This document shows, piece after piece, positions 15,149-18,087 of a DNA stretch of 18,087 nucleotides (within the stretch, counting starts at the first letter, position 1; each line of letters opens with the position of its first letter). A program made the position numbers and the translations under genes. The notes under the pieces are model-generated. The model was not told the origin of the DNA, did no database searches, and saw nothing but the letters and a program-made list of their open reading frames with translations. This DNA is from 630D-37 sp037447295 (lineage in GTDB: Bacteria; Chloroflexota; Anaerolineae; Anaerolineales; Villigracilaceae): the NCBI GenBank assembly GCA_037447295.1, contig JBBIGZ010000058.1:1-18087 (forward strand), in the 5' to 3' direction.

Positions 15149-16801
15149 TTGCGAGAATGCTTCGCTTGTCTCTGTCCTCAGAAAGATTTCGGCAGTGAAA
15201 TCATTCATGAATTTTGCAAGGAAAACGCTCGCGTTTCCCATACTTTATTGCCAGAAGAGGTACACGGCGGCTACGAATATGACGGCAAGACCTACGATGC
15301 CAAACATGAACACGTCATCGGCATTGATACCTGCGTCGCCTGCCACGATCCTCACTCGCTAGAGGTCAAGGTCACCACCTGCCAGATGTGCCATCAGGAG
15401 GTCAAGAGCGTCGAGGATCTAAAGAACATGTGCGAGCCCTCCTCGCTGATGGACTACGATGGCGATGGCAACGTGACCGAGGGCATGTACTACGAGATTC
15501 AAAGACTGCAGGCAGCGCTCTATCAGGCCATTCAGGCCTACGCCCGCGATGTGGCGGGACTCGGGATCACCTACAACCCTGCCGCCTACCCGTACTTCTT
15601 CGCCGATGCGGATGGCGATGGCAAGCCGGATGAAAAAGATGGCAAGCCCGTTGTCTATTCTCAGTGGACGCCGCGCTTGCTGAAAGCCGCCTATAACTAT
15701 CAAGTCTCGGTGAAAGATCCTGGTTCCTTTGCCCACGGCAATAAGTACATCGTTCAACTACTCTACGACTCGATTGCCGATATCAATGCCTACTACACTG
15801 CAGCCGGTAAATCCCCCGTGGTGGATATGAGCAAGATGCACCGCGACGATGCCGGTCACTTTGCCGGCAACACCGAACCCTTCCGCCACTGGGATGAGGA
15901 AGGTGCAGTGCCGGGTACCTGCGCCCGCTGTCACACCGCCGGTGGCCTGCCACAGTTCCTCAAAGAAGGAACCACCATTTCGGCAAAGCCGAATAACGGC
16001 TTCCAATGCAGCACGTGCCATGATGAGGCTAACTGGCCGAATCGCTACGCGGTGGCAAAGGTCACCTTCCCCAGCGGTGCCGTATTGAGCTTCGGCGAGA
16101 ATGAGGACTCGAACTTGTGCCTGGTCTGCCATCAGGGCCGCGAATCCAAGAACTCGGTGGATGCCGCTTTGAAAGGCCTGGTTCCGAAACAGCCCAGCGA
16201 TAAGATCCGCTTCCGCAACATCCACTATTTCGCCGCCGGTGCAACCCTCTTCGGCACCGAAGCGAAAGGGGCCTATGAATACGATGGCAAGACCTACAAC
16301 GGGATGAACACCCATCCGCTGAATAAGTGCAAGGATTGCCACGACGTACACAAGCTGGAACCCAAGTTCGAGACCTGCGTCGCTTGCCACAAGGATGTAA
16401 CAGAACCGGAGGCCATCCGTGCGGCCAACGACACTACCGACTATGATGGCGACGGGAATATCACCGAAGGTATTGCCGGTGAGATCGAGACATTGCGCGA
16501 GGCCCTTTATGCTCAGATTCAAGCTGTCGCCAAAGCAAATGGCACTCCCATTGTCTACAATGCAGCTGCCTATCCCTACTTCTTCGTAGATAAGGACGAG
16601 GATGGGAAGCCAGATATTGGAGAGAAAGGGCCGATCGTCTATAACGCCTTCTCACCGCAATTGCTCAAGGCCGCATATAACTACCAGTACGAGATGAAGG
16701 ATCCGGGCGGGTACGTCCATAACCCGAAATACATCATCCAGATCCTGATCGACTCGATCGCCGATCTGGGTGGGGATGTGACCCGCTACGTGCGCCCATA
16801 G
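15149..16801 (+). CDS. Multiheme cytochrome c with EF-hand-like loops, 5'-truncated
   Basis: An open frame of 550 codons from a TTG at 15149; the only ATG codons lie well inside. Seven CxxCH heme sites: CVACH, CQMCH, CARCH, CSTCH, CLVCH, CKDCH, CVACH. It is built from two copies of a module spaced about 1 kb apart: YEYDGKTY (from 15272 and 16274), paired hemes, DYDGDGNxTEG (15452, 16439), PYFFxDxDxDGKPD (about 15590, 16574), LLKAAYNYQ and I(L/I)xDSIAD. The Asp/Gly loops resemble EF-hand or dockerin calcium sites. No signal peptide exists, although such proteins must be exported for heme attachment, and the first copy begins in mid-module after unrelated residues (about 15149-15240). Comparison of the copies suggests that three heme sites and the signal peptide are missing. 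Probably a truncated pseudogene or an assembly join. A strong terminator follows. Confidence 0.8.
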   Translation: MRECFACLCPQKDFGSEIIHEFCKENARVSHTLLPEEVHGGYEYDGKTYDAKHEHVIGIDTCVACHDPHSLEVKVTTCQMCHQEVKSVEDLKNMCEPSSLMDYDGDGNVTEGMYYEIQRLQAALYQAIQAYARDVAGLGITYNPAAYPYFFADADGDGKPDEKDGKPVVYSQWTPRLLKAAYNYQVSVKDPGSFAHGNKYIVQLLYDSIADINAYYTAAGKSPVVDMSKMHRDDAGHFAGNTEPFRHWDEEGAVPGTCARCHTAGGLPQFLKEGTTISAKPNNGFQCSTCHDEANWPNRYAVAKVTFPSGAVLSFGENEDSNLCLVCHQGRESKNSVDAALKGLVPKQPSDKIRFRNIHYFAAGATLFGTEAKGAYEYDGKTYNGMNTHPLNKCKDCHDVHKLEPKFETCVACHKDVTEPEAIRAANDTTDYDGDGNITEGIAGEIETLREALYAQIQAVAKANGTPIVYNAAAYPYFFVDKDEDGKPDIGEKGPIVYNAFSPQLLKAAYNYQYEMKDPGGYVHNPKYIIQILIDSIADLGGDVTRYVRP

Positions 16802-16816
16802 CGCGAAATTGAAAGA

Positions 16817-16855
16817 AAAAAGATGGCGGGTGGAATGACCATCCGCCATCTTTTT
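16817..16855 (+). terminator. Rho-independent terminator after the first cytochrome
   Basis: A 17-base stem (16817-16833 with 16839-16855) has a five-base loop AATGA and a single G-T wobble in the stem. The GC-rich core GATGGCGGGTGG pairs with CCATCCGCCATC, and a T-run follows (16851-16855). An A-run on the left makes it possibly bidirectional. It lies 16 bases after the stop codon. Confidence 0.92.
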
Positions 16856-16904
16856 CTATAAAGAATTATGATCTTTGTTACTGGTGAAGTCTACACTTTT
16901 AGTC

Positions 16905-16910
16905 TAAAAT
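16905..16910 (+). promoter_or_regulatory. Possible -10 box of second cytochrome gene
   Basis: TAAAAT lies 38 bases before ATG 16948 in the AT-rich stretch after the terminator. The element 17 bases upstream (TGGTGA, 16882-16887) is a poor -35 match. The ribosome binding site AGGAGAG (about 16932-16938) is good. Confidence 0.35.
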
Positions 16911-16947
16911 CTTGCATGAATGCTCTTCTACAAGGAGAGAATAAAAC

Positions 16948-17412
16948 ATGCTGAGGAAATTCAGTCTACCTTTCTTGCTCGGCCTAGGGCTGCTTCTCCT
17001 CGCCGCCCTAGGGGGCTATAGACATCCAACAGTCGCTGCCCAACTTTCCCAAAGCGCATCCAACGATACCTGTCTTGCCTGTCACAGCATGGAGGGGATG
17101 CAGAAAAACTTCGCAGACGGCAGCCTGTTGGTATTGACAATTGATAAGGAGCGCTTCGCTCAAAGCGTGCACGCGGCTGAAGGTCTGACTTGCGTGAGCT
17201 GCCATACCGATATCGCCGGCTTCCCGCATCCCGAGGTCAAGGCCCAAAACGCGCGCGAGTACACAATACAGCAAGGATCGTTGTGCAAACAATGCCATAC
17301 AGAACAATTTGAAAAAAGCATGGATAGCGTGCATCAAAAAGCCTTGGATGCCGGCAACGCGAATGCCGCCGTCTGCATCGATTGTCACATCCGCACCAAC
17401 AATCGCGGCTGA
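16948..17412 (+). CDS. Multiheme cytochrome c, N-terminal part of a frameshifted gene
   Basis: A 154-residue reading frame with a Sec signal peptide (LPFLLGLGLLLLAALGG, cleavage probably after VAA near residue 31) and four heme sites: CLACH, CVSCH, CKQCH and CIDCH. It stops right after the fourth (DCHIRTNNRG). The sequence beyond continues the same protein in another frame (see 17389-18087), so a base seems to be missing just after CAC at 17386-17388: adding one A there gives CHNPHQQSRLKDPQTGQ and joins the two parts. Good ribosome binding site (AGGAGAG). As an intact gene it would be a secreted nine-heme cytochrome anchored at its C-terminus. Confidence 0.85.
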   Translation: MLRKFSLPFLLGLGLLLLAALGGYRHPTVAAQLSQSASNDTCLACHSMEGMQKNFADGSLLVLTIDKERFAQSVHAAEGLTCVSCHTDIAGFPHPEVKAQNAREYTIQQGSLCKQCHTEQFEKSMDSVHQKALDAGNANAAVCIDCHIRTNNRG

Positions 17413-18087
17413 AGGACCCACAAACCGGCCAGACTCTTCCTGAAATGCGGGTCCTCATTCCCCAGACTTGTGCACGTTGTCACAGCAGCATCTATAACAC
17501 CTATCGAAACAGCGTGCACGGCACCGCTCTGACCGAAGAAAACAACCCCGATGTGCCTACGTGCATAGACTGTCACGGCATTCACAACATCCCCAATCCC
17601 ACCACGGCCCAATTCCGCAACGATATTCCCCTATTGTGCGCTCGCTGCCACACCGACCCAAAGCGCATGTCAAAATATGGACTTTCAACTGAAGTTTTGA
17701 ATACCTACGTCGCAGATTTCCACGGCACAACAATTACGCTCTTTGAAAAGGTTTCTGCCAGCCAACCGAGCAACAAAGCCGTATGCATAGATTGTCACGG
17801 AATCCATGACATAAGCCGGGTGAACGATCCACAAACCGGCATTGCCATTAAGCAAACCCTGCTGCTCAGATGTCAGCGATGTCATCCAGATGCCACCACA
17901 GAAACGTTCACCGACGCCTGGTTAGGACACTACATCCCCAATCCACAGAAATATCCGCTGATATATTATGTGAACCTGTTCTATAAAATCTTCATTCCCA
18001 CTGTGTTAGGCGGAATGGCTATCTTTGTTGCTTCGGATATTTACCGGACGCTACGAGAACGTGTAAAAGGAGCGAAGCACCATGAAT
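17389..18087 (+). CDS. Multiheme cytochrome c, C-terminal part of the frameshifted gene, partial at edge
   Basis: The frame in register with CTG 17409 is open to the right edge and holds five more heme sites: CARCH, CIDCH, CARCH, CIDCH and CQRCH. Motifs LKDPQTGQTLPE, IYNTYRNSVHGTAL, STEVLNTYVADFHG and GIHDISRVNDPQTG are typical of membrane-anchored multiheme c cytochromes of anaerobic respiratory chains. A transmembrane helix near the end (FIPTVLGGMAIFVASDIY, about 17988-18041) is followed by a basic tail. It has no start of its own: the first in-frame ATG (17445) has no ribosome binding site. The stop lies just beyond the window. With 16948-17412 it would form one protein of about 379 residues. 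Confidence 0.8.
18068..18087 (+). other. Ribosome binding site and start of next gene
   Basis: AGGAG (18068-18072) stands nine bases before ATG 18082, which is in a different frame from the cytochrome tail. It probably starts a gene overlapping the cytochrome stop. Only Met-Asn is visible; in related clusters the next gene is often a membrane cytochrome b subunit, but that cannot be seen here. Confidence 0.45.

Noticed and set aside
15758..16522. Minus-strand 254-codon reading frame
   Set aside because: Opposite strand of the heme-motif-bearing cytochrome; no start signals and no recognisable domain.

Overview
The window looks like a chromosomal segment of an uncultured Chloroflexota bacterium, probably Anaerolineae-like. 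This is inferred from gene content: a class D/E-like sortase, a DUF3782-type coiled-coil protein, a type III pantothenate kinase, a TIGR03617-like LLM oxidoreductase, multiheme cytochromes and a surface protein with Ig-like repeats. It was not tested by a database search. No rRNA, tRNA, CRISPR array or insertion sequence was recognised.

Layout. (1) 1-884, minus strand: the 5' part of a secreted repeat protein that runs off the left edge. It has a good promoter and ribosome binding site, but a TGAG/CTCA tetranucleotide repeat just after the start codon puts its ATG out of frame with the body. (2) 1259-7685, plus strand: a tight run of six genes, with gaps of 6-21 bases. They are a tyrosine-recombinase-fold protein that has lost its catalytic residues, coaX, an LLM-family oxidoreductase, a MazG-like pyrophosphohydrolase, a LutB-LutC fusion iron-sulfur protein, and hisD. 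(3) 7864-10479, plus: a complete three-gene ABC importer of the nitrate/sulfonate/taurine type (lipoprotein, permease, ATPase), substrate unknown. (4) 10529-11287, minus: a DUF3782-like coiled-coil protein with a nuclease-like C-terminal domain. (5) 11428-14854, plus: a sortase with a -10 box almost on its start codon, a 61-residue single-pass membrane protein, a class V aminotransferase, and an RlmD-like rRNA methyltransferase whose ATG overlaps the aminotransferase stop. (6) 14855-18087, plus: respiratory-type multiheme c cytochromes. The first (7 CxxCH) has lost its 5' end, including the signal peptide, and ends at a clear rho-independent terminator. The second (9 CxxCH, signal peptide, C-terminal membrane anchor) is split by what looks like a one-base deletion. 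A ribosome binding site and ATG for another gene sit at the right edge.

How the genes fit together. The second cytochrome resembles membrane-anchored periplasmic electron carriers that usually work with a membrane cytochrome partner, which may be the next gene. The sortase suggests a monoderm cell wall with covalently attached surface proteins. The repeat protein at the left edge is the kind of protein that could be a substrate, but its C-terminus is outside the window. The main points worth checking are the start-site tetranucleotide repeat, the catalytically dead recombinase heading a metabolic operon, the calcium-loop-like insertions in the cytochrome, and the two damaged cytochrome genes.
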